Positions 24,525-33,375 of a DNA stretch of 47,565 nucleotides are shown here, piece by piece (within the stretch, counting starts at the first letter, position 1; every line of letters starts with the position of its first letter). The translations under genes and the position numbers were made by a program. This stretch comes from Glycomyces lechevalierae (GTDB lineage Bacteria > Actinomycetota > Actinomycetes > Mycobacteriales > Micromonosporaceae), in NCBI RefSeq assembly GCF_027622945.1, contig NZ_JAPZVQ010000026.1:1-47565 (forward strand), given 5' to 3'. The notes beneath the pieces are model-generated. The model did not search any database, was not told where the DNA came from, and saw only the letters and a list, made by a program, of their open reading frames with translations.

Positions 24525-24848
24525 ATGGACACGGCGATCGAACCGACGAAGCAATCCGAGACCGATGACGAACCGTCGCAGGCAGAGGACTGGCACGACG
24601 AGGAACACGGCGGCCATCAGAGCGGAAGTGACCTCCTGCGATCGACGCTCCCGGTCATCGTGGGGTCGGTCGCAGTCGGCATCGCCGCAGTCGCCGTAGT
24701 CGGAGTGCAGCTCAGCCGCCGTAGAAGGTCGAAGACGCTCCTGCGGCGTGCGGCGGCCCATATGGAGGACGCCAGGAAGGCCCTGTCGCACACCGCGGCC
24801 GGCCTGCCCGAACGCGGCAAGGCCGTGGTGCGGCGGGTCCACCGCTAG
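24525..24848 (+). CDS. Hypothetical single-pass membrane protein
   Basis: This 107-residue protein has an acidic N-terminal 35 residues, one membrane helix (LPVIVGSVAVGIAAVAVVGVQL, about 42-63) and a basic tail with many Arg and Lys. The charges place the tail in the cytoplasm. I do not recognise a family. AGGAG lies 6 nt before the ATG. It may be cotranscribed with the 55-residue membrane protein and converges with the desaturase. Confidence 0.75.
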   Translation: MDTAIEPTKQSETDDEPSQAEDWHDEEHGGHQSGSDLLRSTLPVIVGSVAVGIAAVAVVGVQLSRRRRSKTLLRRAAAHMEDARKALSHTAAGLPERGKAVVRRVHR

Positions 24849-24873
24849 CCCTCCGGCCCGACCGGCGACCACC

Positions 24874-25914
24874 TCACCCGGCCGGGGAGATGGTGCCCTT
24901 CCGCTGGTGACGAAGGTATTCGCCGTTGCGGTGCAACTGGGCAAGGGCCTCGCGCCAGGACTGGATCAGGCCGGTCTCGTGGTAGGGGATGCCCTTCTCG
25001 GCGCAGAAGTCGCGCACGATCGGCCTGGCCCGACTCAGGTGCACCGACGGCATGCCCGGGAACAGATGGTGCTCGATCTGGAGGTTCAGGCCGCCTAGCG
25101 CGACCTCCATCAGCCAGCCGCCCTTGACGTTCCGGGAAGTCAGCACCTGCTTGCGCAGATAGTCCAGCTCAGTTTCGCCAATGAACGTCGGCATGCCCTT
25201 GTGGTTGGGGGCGAAGACCGAGCCCATGTAGAGGCCCCAGACCGCCTTGTGGATCACGATGAACGCGACCGCCTTGCCGGGCGAGAGCACCAGGAACACG
25301 ACCGAGAGATACGCGACGAAGTGCACCGCGAGCAGCGCCGCCTCCATGCCTCGGTGCCTCAGGCCCGGTTTGAGGACCGATCTGATGCCCGACCAGTTGA
25401 GGTTGAAGCCCTCGAAGAGCAAGGCCGGGAAGAACAACTCCGCCTCGTACTTGATCACGAACCGGCTCAGGCCCTGGGCGACGCGCGCCTGACGCTGCGT
25501 CCACACGAACAGGCCCGGTGAGACGTCCGGGTCGAGCTCCTCATGGTTGGGGTTGGCGTGGTGGCGGTTGTGCTTCTCGGTCCACCACCCGTAGCCCATG
25601 CCGTTGGCGAGGTTGCCGGTGAACCAGCCCGCCCGCTCGGTGTCGGCGCGGCCCCGGAAGACCTGACGGTGGGCCAGATCGTGGCCCAGCAGCGCCACCT
25701 GGGCGCTCACGATGGCCATGAACACGGCCATGAACATCTGGAACCAGCTGTCGCCGATCAGGACGAAGGCCGTCCATGAGGCCACGAACACGCCGCCGAC
25801 GAGCGCGAATCGGATCGCGTAGTAGCGGGGGCGGTGGCGCATGAGTCCGGCCGCGCGGATCCTGCGCGACAGCTCGGCGAAGTCACTCCCGACTCTTGCA
25901 TCGCCCACGAGCAC
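24874..25914 (-). CDS. Acyl-CoA/acyl-lipid fatty acid desaturase
   Basis: This 346-residue membrane enzyme introduces a double bond into fatty acyl chains using a di-iron centre. All three histidine boxes are present: HDLAH, HNRHH and QIEHH. Hydrophobic pairs flank them. The last box followed by LFPGMP is typical of front-end/linoleoyl-type desaturases. The start is GTG at 25914; a second GTG at 25908 has better spacing to AGAGGA and is equally possible. No electron donor gene is adjacent. Confidence 0.92.
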   Translation of the reverse strand: MLVGDARVGSDFAELSRRIRAAGLMRHRPRYYAIRFALVGGVFVASWTAFVLIGDSWFQMFMAVFMAIVSAQVALLGHDLAHRQVFRGRADTERAGWFTGNLANGMGYGWWTEKHNRHHANPNHEELDPDVSPGLFVWTQRQARVAQGLSRFVIKYEAELFFPALLFEGFNLNWSGIRSVLKPGLRHRGMEAALLAVHFVAYLSVVFLVLSPGKAVAFIVIHKAVWGLYMGSVFAPNHKGMPTFIGETELDYLRKQVLTSRNVKGGWLMEVALGGLNLQIEHHLFPGMPSVHLSRARPIVRDFCAEKGIPYHETGLIQSWREALAQLHRNGEYLRHQRKGTISPAG

Positions 25915-26260
25915 AGTCCTCTCACCAGTCGTGCGCGCTCAACGGAACCGGTCATCTCCACCATAACCATGACTCGGAACGCCGCACAAGGCGAAGGACG
26001 TTCATCCCGCAATAAGCGGTATCCCGCCACCTGGGCGATCTCGGTCACACTTCGAGTTTCTGATGCGAGACAAGGGAATCGAAGAAAACGACAATGCGCA
26101 TCTAGACGGTGATGTTGACAATGCGTGCAAACATCGCTCATCATGCAGGGACCGCAATCGGCACTCTGCCTAGTGCGACAAGGGTTTACGTCGTCACCCG
26201 AATGGGTTACGTCAGAGCCCGCTCAGAACGCGACAACTCCATAGTGCAGAATTTCCAGCA

Positions 26261-26306
26261 GTCGCCCGGTGGCCTTGCAGCTACCAACTCCAGCCCACCG
26301 GGCGAC
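26261..26306 (+). repeat. Perfect 12-bp inverted repeat upstream of an unknown gene pair
   Basis: GTCGCCCGGTGG (26261-26272) and CCACCGGGCGAC (26295-26306) enclose a 22-nt loop. It lies 25 nt before the GTG start at 26331. The surrounding gap, 25915-26330, is less GC-rich than its neighbours, carries a TTGACA at 26115-26120 with a weak CATCAT 18 nt on, and shows no convincing gene. Confidence 0.6.
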
Positions 26307-26330
26307 CTAACAACGAAGGGCGAACCTATC

Positions 26331-27431
26331 GTGTCGTCGACGACGATACGCCATTCCGGCGTACCTGAAAACACCCATTCGGCCACGACCGCCTCATGGC
26401 GGATCGGCGAGAAGCCGTTCGACCCGCTCGACCCGGGGCCGTACGGCACACCCGGCTGGCAGCCCGACCCGCGAAGGGGCCGAAGGCGCAGAGGCGAACT
26501 CCCGGACCCACTGCCGACCGAGCGGCGACGCCCATCGCAGGTCCGCCCGGAACCGGCTGAGCCGCAAGTCCGCTCGGAACCGCTTGAGCCGCAGGACTTC
26601 TCACCGATGCGCGAGGCCGCGTACCACGCGTTCCTCCGTGACTCGGAGGAGCTGCACATGGCCCACCTCGAACCGTCCGAGCCGAACCGCGTGCTCGTCT
26701 ACCTGCGCTGGTACCTCCAGATCGTGCTCGCGGTCCTGTACTGGCGAGTGCTGCCGTTCCCCGATCCGCCCTCGCGCTGCCGACGTTCACGTGCCTCATG
26801 CGAAGCGCGCCAGCCGAATCGGTATGTCGGTCGCGCTCCGGTCGCCGAGTCGGTGGAAACGATCGATGCAGCCGAGCCGCCACCAGCGGATCCGCGTGCG
26901 CTCACCGAACCGCCCGCGATTCCGGTCGAGTGGCGCACCGCCACACAGTCATTCGCCCGCCCCGCGCAGGTTCGGCCCGCGCCGGTTCGGCGTCCCGGCC
27001 CGCCGCGGCCACGCCGACCGCACCGGCCCCATCCGGTCATGGCTCCGCGAAACGGCGCTCGGAGCCGCCGCCGTGCCGACACCCGCCGCATCTTCCTGCA
27101 CACCTACGGCATGACCCGCGACCAGAACCACCGAAACCTCAACTGGCCCAGGGGAAGCTGGACGGGCTTCGACGTCTCCGAAACCTTCCCGGTCAACCCT
27201 CGCCGGGGCGCGATCAAGCGCCGCCGAAACCGCCGTCCGCGAAATCTCGCGCTCGCCCGCTCGTTCCCGACCACGACTCCCGTCTTTCCGGTGGGCGCGA
27301 CCAGCCGCCCGGCCCCGGTCGGGACCGCCCGGCTGCTCCCGCTCGCCCCACCGCAACTCCCGACCGAATCGCTCGGCCGCATGGTCCGGGCCGCCGCCTC
27401 GTCCCGGCTCCCGGTCGGAGGCCGACGATGA
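26331..27431 (+). CDS. Hypothetical Arg/Pro-rich protein
   Basis: This 366-residue reading frame has no family I recognise. A more ordinary segment at about 85-150 contains REAAYHAFLRDSEELHMAHLE and a hydrophobic patch (VYLRWYLQIVLAVLYWRVLPF). The remainder is rich in Arg and Pro, with a late conserved-looking RRIFLHTYGMTRDQNHRN region. Third codon positions are mostly G or C, supporting coding. The stop overlaps the start of the next gene as ATGA, which also supports it. GTG at 26331 follows AAGGG; the frame upstream of it has poor codon use. A frameshift near 26780 cannot be excluded. Confidence 0.55.
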   Translation: MSSTTIRHSGVPENTHSATTASWRIGEKPFDPLDPGPYGTPGWQPDPRRGRRRRGELPDPLPTERRRPSQVRPEPAEPQVRSEPLEPQDFSPMREAAYHAFLRDSEELHMAHLEPSEPNRVLVYLRWYLQIVLAVLYWRVLPFPDPPSRCRRSRASCEARQPNRYVGRAPVAESVETIDAAEPPPADPRALTEPPAIPVEWRTATQSFARPAQVRPAPVRRPGPPRPRRPHRPHPVMAPRNGARSRRRADTRRIFLHTYGMTRDQNHRNLNWPRGSWTGFDVSETFPVNPRRGAIKRRRNRRPRNLALARSFPTTTPVFPVGATSRPAPVGTARLLPLAPPQLPTESLGRMVRAAASSRLPVGGRR

Positions 27432-27802
27432 GCCGATTCCGCAACGCGCCCTTGGAGGTCCGTCGCGCCTACCAACGCGCGCTCGCCGCCCTCCCCGTCC
27501 AATCCAGCGTCGTCTTCCCTCCGGACGTCGACTCGCTCACGACCGTGGGCACCGCCGTCGTCGACGGCCAGACGCTCGCCTTCGGCATCCTCCGCAACCA
27601 CCCGCGCATCTGGATCACCGCCGACGCCCCGGAGGGCCCGACCCTCCTCGGGCACCTCAGCGGAGTCGTCAACGACGTCCCCGACCTCTGGATCTGCGAC
27701 CACGAATCCTGGCCCTGGATCCTGAGCGGCGACATCGCCGACCAGATCGAGGAGGCCGCCGTGCGCGTCTGGCAGGAATGCCTGCGCGATTGCGACGGCT
27801 AG
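27428..27802 (+). CDS. Hypothetical protein coupled to the upstream gene
   Basis: This 124-residue soluble protein is of unknown family. It reads as an alternating alpha/beta domain: an N-terminal helix (LEVRRAYQRALAALP), strands such as TVGTAVVDGQTLAFGILR and RIWITADAP, and an acidic helical end. It contains no cysteine pairs or catalytic signature that I recognise. The ATG overlaps the previous stop by 4 nt, so the two products are probably made in step and may interact. A hairpin follows the stop codon. Confidence 0.75.
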   Translation: MSRFRNAPLEVRRAYQRALAALPVQSSVVFPPDVDSLTTVGTAVVDGQTLAFGILRNHPRIWITADAPEGPTLLGHLSGVVNDVPDLWICDHESWPWILSGDIADQIEEAAVRVWQECLRDCDG

Positions 27803-27804
27803 TA

Positions 27805-27823
27805 CGGCCGGGGGAGACGGCCG
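27805..27823 (+). terminator. Possible terminator after the unknown gene pair
   Basis: Two CGGCCG arms form a 6-bp stem around a 7-nt loop, 2 nt after the TAG stop codon. A U-rich tail is missing. Confidence 0.5.
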
Positions 27824-27894
27824 GTCCTCGTCGCGGCGACGCGACGTCGAAATTTGGCCAGCATGTTCGCGATCGGTGGTGCCAGACTCCGTTC

Positions 27895-28536
27895 ATGATC
27901 GCTGAGACACAGGGAATCCGTATCCGGCATCGCGGGCATGAACCGCGGGTCCACCCCACCGCCTACGTCGCCCCGACGGCCACGCTGGTCGGCGATGTCC
28001 GCGTGGGGCCGCGGGCGCGGGTGATGTACGGCGCGGTGCTCAATGCCGAGGGGTCTCGGATCGAGATCGGGGAGGCGGCGGTGATCTGCGAGAACGCGGT
28101 GCTGCGCGGGTCTGCGGTCGTCGGCGATCAGTCAGTGGTCGTCGGCGACCATGTCTTCGTGGGGCCGCATGCCACGCTGCTGGGCTGCGAGGTCGGCAGG
28201 TGCGTCTACGTGGCGACCGCGGCGACCGTCCTCCAGAGCGCACGATTGGGGGCCGGCTCGGTCGTCGCCGTCGGCGCGCTCGTCCATGCGCGCACCGTTC
28301 TGCCGAACGAGTACTTCGTGCCGCCGCACACCGTGGCACTCGACGCGCCGGTTCGGCTGCTGGCCCCTGGCGATCCGGGCCTGGCCGAGGCCATCGGCCG
28401 GGTCGGCTTCGCGCAGGTGGCCTTCGGTGTCGACACGGAGTGGACCGACCGGATCAACCGGTACGAGCACATTGCGGAGGTGCGCGTCGCCGAGTTCGGC
28501 GCGCACGCCGACGATGAGGTCGTCGATCCCGGCTAG
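27895..28536 (+). CDS. Left-handed beta-helix protein (gamma carbonic anhydrase-like)
   Basis: This 213-residue protein has hexapeptide repeats (for example VHPTAYVAPTATLVGDVRVGP) building a left-handed beta-helix from about 15 to 150. It resembles the gamma carbonic anhydrase/PaaY group. The three histidine ligands of active members are only partly recognisable (GDHVFVGPHA keeps two), so activity is uncertain. The ATG at 27895 starts right before the first coils. The gene stands alone between the unknown pair and the copper operon. Confidence 0.85.
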   Translation: MIAETQGIRIRHRGHEPRVHPTAYVAPTATLVGDVRVGPRARVMYGAVLNAEGSRIEIGEAAVICENAVLRGSAVVGDQSVVVGDHVFVGPHATLLGCEVGRCVYVATAATVLQSARLGAGSVVAVGALVHARTVLPNEYFVPPHTVALDAPVRLLAPGDPGLAEAIGRVGFAQVAFGVDTEWTDRINRYEHIAEVRVAEFGAHADDEVVDPG

Positions 28537-28588
28537 CGCCGTCCGGTGCACCAGCCCTGTTCCTTGGCTCACGTCTGGGCTCCACGCT

Positions 28589-28648
28589 TGACTTGGATAC
28601 CCCCTGGGGGTAAGAATGCGAGTCATGCAGATACCCTAAGGGGGTATC
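28589..28648 (+). promoter_or_regulatory. Copper operon promoter with two CsoR-like operators
   Basis: TTGACT (28589-28594), a 17-nt spacer and TAAGAA (28612-28617) form the promoter. The spacer is the palindrome TACCCCCTGGGGGTA (28599-28613). A second palindrome, GATACCC-N5-GGGTATC (28630-28648), lies just downstream of the expected start site. Both match the GTACCC-type inverted repeats bound by CsoR copper repressors. No csoR gene is in the window. Confidence 0.8.
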
Positions 28649-28669
28649 ATCGGAGCGGGAGGAACGCCA

Positions 28670-29737
28670 ATGAACACCGGTACACGACTCGGCCTCTACG
28701 GCGGCGGACTCGCGGTGCTGTTCGCCGCCGCGTTCGGCACGGCCGCCGCCGTCGTCCCCGAGGACGCCGCCGACGACTGGAACGAGCAGTCCGGCCACGA
28801 CGAAGAGCATGGCGGCGAGAGCGGGGAACACGGCGGTCACGATGCGGCCCAACCCGTTCGCGGCCTCTCGATCGAGCAGGACGGCTACGTCCTCAGCGAG
28901 GTCGCCGCCCCCGCGGGCGTCGGCGCGGCGGGCGAACTCGCCTTCCACATCACCGCCTCGGACGGCAGGCCGCTCACCGACTACACCCTCTCGCACGAGA
29001 AGGAACTCCACCTCATCGTGGTCCGCGCGGACGGCACCAACTTCCGCCACGTGCACCCCGAGCTCGGCGCGGACGGCACCTGGACCCTCCCCTGGACCTG
29101 GGACGCCGCCGGCACCTACCGCGTCTACGCCGACTTCGTCCCCGCCGACGGCGGCGACGGCCAGGGCGGCGCGGGCGCCGCGGAGGACGCCCCGGACGTC
29201 ACCCTCACCCGCACCGTCGAGGTCACCGGCGACTACGGCCCGGTCGTCGCGACCGCGCCCTCCCTCACCGCCGAGGTCGACGGCTACACCGTGACCCTCG
29301 ACGGCGACCTCACCGCCGGAACCTCCGCCGAGGTCACCGCGACCGTCACCCGCGACGGACAGCCCGTCACCACCATCGAGCCCTACCTCGGCGCGTTCGG
29401 ACACCTTGTGGCCCTTCGCGAAGGGGACCTCGCTTACCTGCACGTCCACCCCGAGGGGGAGGAGCCGCAGGCGGGCGACCTCAGCGGGCCGTCCGTCGCC
29501 TTCGCGACCGAGGTGCCCACCGCGGGCCGGTACTTCCTCTACTTCGACTTCCAGGTCGAGGGCCGGGTCCACAGCGCGGCCTTCGTGATCGACGCGGGCG
29601 ACCCGGAAGCCGAAACGAGCACCGATCACGACTCGGGGCACGACACTGAAAGTGCGGAGGCCTCGCCCAGCGAGTCCGCCACCGGACCCGGCGCCGAGAC
29701 CACCTCGCACGATGCGACCGACGGACACGGCCACTAG
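28670..29737 (+). CDS. Exported His-rich protein of the copper operon
   Basis: This 355-residue protein starts with a hydrophobic export segment (about 7-28). Two His/Asp/Glu/Gly-rich stretches flank the body: one at about 43-60 (GHDEEHGGESGEHGGH) and one at the extreme C-terminus ending DGHGH. The body has two Ig-like beta-sandwich halves with repeated HLIVVRADGTNFRHVHPEL and HLVALREGDLAYLHVHPEG elements. Such histidine-bearing proteins may bind copper at the cell surface. GGAGG lies 7 nt before the ATG. It is cotranscribed with copA, 30 nt downstream, under CsoR-like sites. Confidence 0.88.
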   Translation: MNTGTRLGLYGGGLAVLFAAAFGTAAAVVPEDAADDWNEQSGHDEEHGGESGEHGGHDAAQPVRGLSIEQDGYVLSEVAAPAGVGAAGELAFHITASDGRPLTDYTLSHEKELHLIVVRADGTNFRHVHPELGADGTWTLPWTWDAAGTYRVYADFVPADGGDGQGGAGAAEDAPDVTLTRTVEVTGDYGPVVATAPSLTAEVDGYTVTLDGDLTAGTSAEVTATVTRDGQPVTTIEPYLGAFGHLVALREGDLAYLHVHPEGEEPQAGDLSGPSVAFATEVPTAGRYFLYFDFQVEGRVHSAAFVIDAGDPEAETSTDHDSGHDTESAEASPSESATGPGAETTSHDATDGHGH

Positions 29738-29767
29738 GCCCCCAGCCGAGAGAGGAAGGACCACCCC

Positions 29768-32029
29768 ATGACGACTTCGCTACCGGCCGGCCCGGTCGAC
29801 CGCATCGAACTCGAGATCGGCGGCATGACCTGCGCTTCCTGCGCGATGCGGATCGAGAAGAAGCTCAACAAGGTCGAGGGCGTCAACGCCACCGTCAACT
29901 ACGCGACCGAGAAGGCCCGCATCGAGGCCCCCGAGGGCACCGACCCGGCCTCACTCATCGCGATCGTCGAGAAGACCGGCTACACGGCGGCGCTCCCGGC
30001 CCCGCCGGAGCCCGAGACGACGGAGTCCGAGGACGACGAGAAGCCCGACCCGGAGCTGACGGGCCTGCGCCAGCGGCTCATCGGCTCGGTGGTGCTCTCA
30101 GTCCCCGTGATCGCGATGGCCATGGCCCCAGCGCTCCAGTTCGAGTACTGGCAGTGGGCGTCCCTGGCGCTCGCCGCGCCGGTAGTCCTTTGGGCCGCTT
30201 GGCCGTTCCACAAGGCGGCCGCCATCAACCTGCGCCACGGTGCGGCCACTATGGACACACTGGTGTCGGTCGGCACCCTGGCCGCGTTCGCCTGGTCCCT
30301 GTACGCCCTGTTCCTCGGCACGGCCGGTACGCCGGGCATGACCCACCCGTTCACGTTCAAGGTCGCCCCGAGCGACGGCGCAGGCAACATCTACCTCGAG
30401 GTGGCCGCCGGGGTCACCATGTTCATCCTGGCCGGGCGGTACTTCGAGAAGCGCTCGAAGCGCCAGGCCGGCGCGGCCCTGCGGGCGCTGCTCCACATGG
30501 GCGCCAAGGACGTCGCCGTCCTGCGCGGTGGCGCCGAGACCCGGATTCCGATCAAGGACCTGGCCGTGGGGGACGAGTTCGTCGTGCGCCCCGGCGAGAA
30601 GATCGCCACTGACGGCGTGATCGTCACCGGCACCTCCGCCGTCGACGCCTCGATGCTCACCGGCGAGTCCGTCCCGGTCGAGGTCGGCGAGGGCGACGCG
30701 GTCACCGGCGCGACCGTCAACGCGGGCGGACGACTCGTCGTGCGCGCCACCGCGATCGGCGGCGACACCCAGTTGGCGCAGATGGCGAAGCTGGTCGAGG
30801 ACGCCCAGTCGGGAAAGGCCGAGGTCCAGCGCCTGGCCGACCGCGTGGCGGGGATCTTCGTGCCGATCGTCATCGCGATCGCCGTCGCGACGCTCGGGTT
30901 CTGGCTGGGCGCCGGGTACCCGACGGCGGCCGCGTTCACCGCCGCCGTCGCGGTCCTGATCATCGCCTGCCCCTGCGCCCTCGGGCTCGCGACGCCCACC
31001 GCGCTGCTGGTCGGCACCGGTCGCGGCGCGCAGATGGGCGTGCTCATCAAGGGCCCGGAGGTCCTGGAGTCGACGCGCAAGGTCGACACGATCGTGCTCG
31101 ACAAGACCGGCACCGTGACCACCGGCAAGATGACCCTCACCGAGGCCGTCCCGGCCGCGGGCACCGACCGCGCCGAGCTGCTGCGCCTCGCCGGGGCGCT
31201 GGAGCACGCCTCGGAACACCCTGTGGCCCAGGCGATCGCGAAGTCCGCCGCTACTGAGGGCGCGCTGCCCGAGGTCGAGGACTTCAAGAACATCGAAGGC
31301 AAGGGCGTGCAGGGCGTCGTGGACGGCCACCTCGTCGTGGTCGGCCGCGAATCCCTCCTCAACGACTGGACCCTCGAGCTCAGTGCCGAACTGGCCGAAG
31401 CGAAGTCGGAGGCCGAACGCGAAGGCAAGACCGCCGTCGCGGTCGGCTGGGACGGCGAGGCGCGCGGCGTGCTCGTCGTCGCCGACACCGTGAAGCCCAC
31501 CAGCGCCGAGGCCATCGCCCAGTTCAAGGCCCTCGGGTTGACCCCGGTCCTGCTGACCGGCGACAACACGACCGTGGCCGAGCGCATCGCCGCCGAGGTC
31601 GGCATCGACGAGGTCATCGCCGAGGTCCTGCCGCAGGACAAGGTGGACCAGGTGGCGCGGCTGCAGCGCGAAGGCCGGGTCGTGGCGATGGTCGGCGACG
31701 GCGTGAACGACGCGGCGGCGCTCGCCAAGGCCGACCTCGGCCTGGCCATGGGCACCGGCACGGACGTAGCGATCGAGGCCGCCGACCTGACCCTGGTCCG
31801 CGGCGACCTCCGGGCCGCCGCCGACGCGATCCGCTTGTCCCGCAGAACGCTCGGCACCATCAAGGGCAACCTGTTCTGGGCCTTCGCCTACAACGTGGCG
31901 GCGATCCCGCTCGCGGCCCTGGGCCTGCTCAACCCGATGCTCGCCGGTGCGGCGATGGCGTTCTCGAGCGTCTTCGTGGTCGGCAACAGCCTCCGGCTGA
32001 GGTCGTTCAAGAGCAACGCCCGCGACTGA
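29768..32029 (+). CDS. copA: Copper-exporting P1B-type ATPase
   Basis: This 753-residue pump moves Cu(I) out of the cytoplasm using ATP. One N-terminal metal-binding domain carries GMTCASC (about 18-24). The membrane metal site is CPC in IIACPCALGLATP. DKTGT holds the phosphorylated Asp, SEHP is the P1B HP motif, and GDGVNDAAAL closes the catalytic core. The last helix carries MAFSSVFVVGNSLRL, the M-S-S pattern of the Cu(I) subgroup. AGGAAGGACC precedes the ATG. A strong terminator follows. Confidence 0.96.
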   Translation: MTTSLPAGPVDRIELEIGGMTCASCAMRIEKKLNKVEGVNATVNYATEKARIEAPEGTDPASLIAIVEKTGYTAALPAPPEPETTESEDDEKPDPELTGLRQRLIGSVVLSVPVIAMAMAPALQFEYWQWASLALAAPVVLWAAWPFHKAAAINLRHGAATMDTLVSVGTLAAFAWSLYALFLGTAGTPGMTHPFTFKVAPSDGAGNIYLEVAAGVTMFILAGRYFEKRSKRQAGAALRALLHMGAKDVAVLRGGAETRIPIKDLAVGDEFVVRPGEKIATDGVIVTGTSAVDASMLTGESVPVEVGEGDAVTGATVNAGGRLVVRATAIGGDTQLAQMAKLVEDAQSGKAEVQRLADRVAGIFVPIVIAIAVATLGFWLGAGYPTAAAFTAAVAVLIIACPCALGLATPTALLVGTGRGAQMGVLIKGPEVLESTRKVDTIVLDKTGTVTTGKMTLTEAVPAAGTDRAELLRLAGALEHASEHPVAQAIAKSAATEGALPEVEDFKNIEGKGVQGVVDGHLVVVGRESLLNDWTLELSAELAEAKSEAEREGKTAVAVGWDGEARGVLVVADTVKPTSAEAIAQFKALGLTPVLLTGDNTTVAERIAAEVGIDEVIAEVLPQDKVDQVARLQREGRVVAMVGDGVNDAAALAKADLGLAMGTGTDVAIEAADLTLVRGDLRAAADAIRLSRRTLGTIKGNLFWAFAYNVAAIPLAALGLLNPMLAGAAMAFSSVFVVGNSLRLRSFKSNARD

Positions 32030-32049
32030 CCCCGGCTTTATCAACGCCG

Positions 32050-32083
32050 AGGCGCGCTTCCCATCGAAATGGGAAGCGCGCCT
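32050..32083 (+). terminator. Terminator of the copper operon
   Basis: A perfect 14-bp stem, GGCGCGCTTCCCAT with its complement, has a CGAA tetraloop and one extra A-T pair. It is followed by a T-rich tail (TTGTCGTTTCG). It lies 20 nt after the copA stop. Confidence 0.85.
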
Positions 32084-32273
32084 TGTCGTTTCGTCAGAGT
32101 CTGGCTGGGTACCGGCCCTGATTCCTGCCGCTTTTCCGCCGGTGCACCGCCTCGACAAACGCCTCGCGCGACGGCAGGCTGTGCGAGTACTGCGGGAAGG
32201 CCGCGCCACGACTGCGCGGCGAACGCCGCAACGCCATGGCCCACAAGCTCACTCGATCTCCAAGGAATCGGAC

Positions 32274-33293
32274 ATGACCTCGCTCGACCGCCGGCAATTC
32301 ACCCGCTCGCTCCTCGCCCTACCGGCCGCCGCGCTGGTCGGCACGGGCCTAGGGGCACTCGCTCCCGCGGCGGCCTCGGCCGCCCCCGCCGACTGGAACA
32401 CGCACTTTCTCGCGGACACGCTGAGCGGCAATATCATGTATCAAATGCGCGCCGGCGACGGAAGCTGGAACACGCGCTGGAACGAGATCGCCCCCAATCC
32501 CTACGCCCTCTACTCCCTCTCTGCTGTCGGCATCTCCAAGGATGTTCACGTCGCCGCTTGCATCGGTGAGGAGGGCCCGAAGCACGCCATCCGGAACGGC
32601 ACCGACGGTTCCTGGACCGCATTCAGTCCCATTCCCTCGCAATCGGGCCCCACGGGCATCGTCAGAGTCGCGGCGACGTCCGTCGACAGCCAGCTACATG
32701 TCTTCGCCGCGACCCGCGACAGCGGCGACCTGTACCACACCGTCCGCAACGCGGACGGCACTTGGTGGGCCAGTTGGAAACTGCTCCGGACCTTCAGCAG
32801 CATCGATCACATCGCCACGACCAGAGTAGGCACGACAATCGACACCGCCGTCGTCTCCAACGGCGAAATCCTCCACTCGATCCGAAGCTCGGGCGGGACT
32901 TGGAGCGGCTGGGGCAACATCGAGAGCGCGGCCGGCGAGATCGGCGATATCAACGAGGTGACCTTGGCGGGGATCGGCTCGAATCTCCATGTCGTAGCGC
33001 TGGCCAGCGCCTACCGCATCTACCACGGCATCCGCAGAGCGGACGCGACCTGGCAGCGGTTCCAGCAGGTGCCCGTGTTCTCCGGCAAGCTTCCGTTTAC
33101 CGCCAGTGCCGCCAACGCCGGCGGCGAACTGCAGTTGGGGGTCGGCGAACTGATCGACGGCAAGCAGGTCGGCAGACACACCATCCGTCGCGCCGATGGA
33201 ACATGGCAGTCGGTGAGGTCCATCCCCACCGCAGGCCTGCCGACGACCGACAACGACCTGGCGACGCTGTCATTGGCCGCCACTCCCCGGTAG
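32274..33293 (+). CDS. Tat-exported beta-propeller (lectin-like) protein
   Basis: This 339-residue secreted protein has a twin-arginine leader (DRRQFTRSLLALP, cleavage after ASAA near residue 37). The mature part repeats a 45-50 residue blade about six times, each with a W-x-S/N-W or TW core (GDGSWNTRWNEI, ADGTWWASWKLL, SGGTWSGWGNI, ADATWQRFQQV). This matches tectonin/PLL-like beta-propellers, which often bind sugars. No catalytic residues are evident. AAGGA lies 8 nt before the ATG. The 190 nt between the copA terminator and this gene show nothing else. Confidence 0.82.
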   Translation: MTSLDRRQFTRSLLALPAAALVGTGLGALAPAAASAAPADWNTHFLADTLSGNIMYQMRAGDGSWNTRWNEIAPNPYALYSLSAVGISKDVHVAACIGEEGPKHAIRNGTDGSWTAFSPIPSQSGPTGIVRVAATSVDSQLHVFAATRDSGDLYHTVRNADGTWWASWKLLRTFSSIDHIATTRVGTTIDTAVVSNGEILHSIRSSGGTWSGWGNIESAAGEIGDINEVTLAGIGSNLHVVALASAYRIYHGIRRADATWQRFQQVPVFSGKLPFTASAANAGGELQLGVGELIDGKQVGRHTIRRADGTWQSVRSIPTAGLPTTDNDLATLSLAATPR

Positions 33294-33300
33294 ACCGGGG
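33285..33300 (+). terminator. Short hairpin over the stop codon
   Basis: CCCCGG and CCGGGG form a 6-bp stem with the TAG stop codon in its 4-nt loop. It may help end transcription of the beta-propeller gene but is short. Confidence 0.35.
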
Positions 33301-33375
33301 CTCAGCGGAGTCGGCAGGGCTCGACTGGGTCTAGAGGTCGGCGCTCTCGGCGCAGCGAGGCGGTATTGCCACCGG

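Noticed and set aside
26109..26330. Upstream extension of the Arg/Pro-rich unknown gene to the GTG at 26109
   Set aside because: Codon use is poor in this stretch, a 12-bp inverted repeat lies in it, and a GTG with AAGGG upstream exists at 26331.
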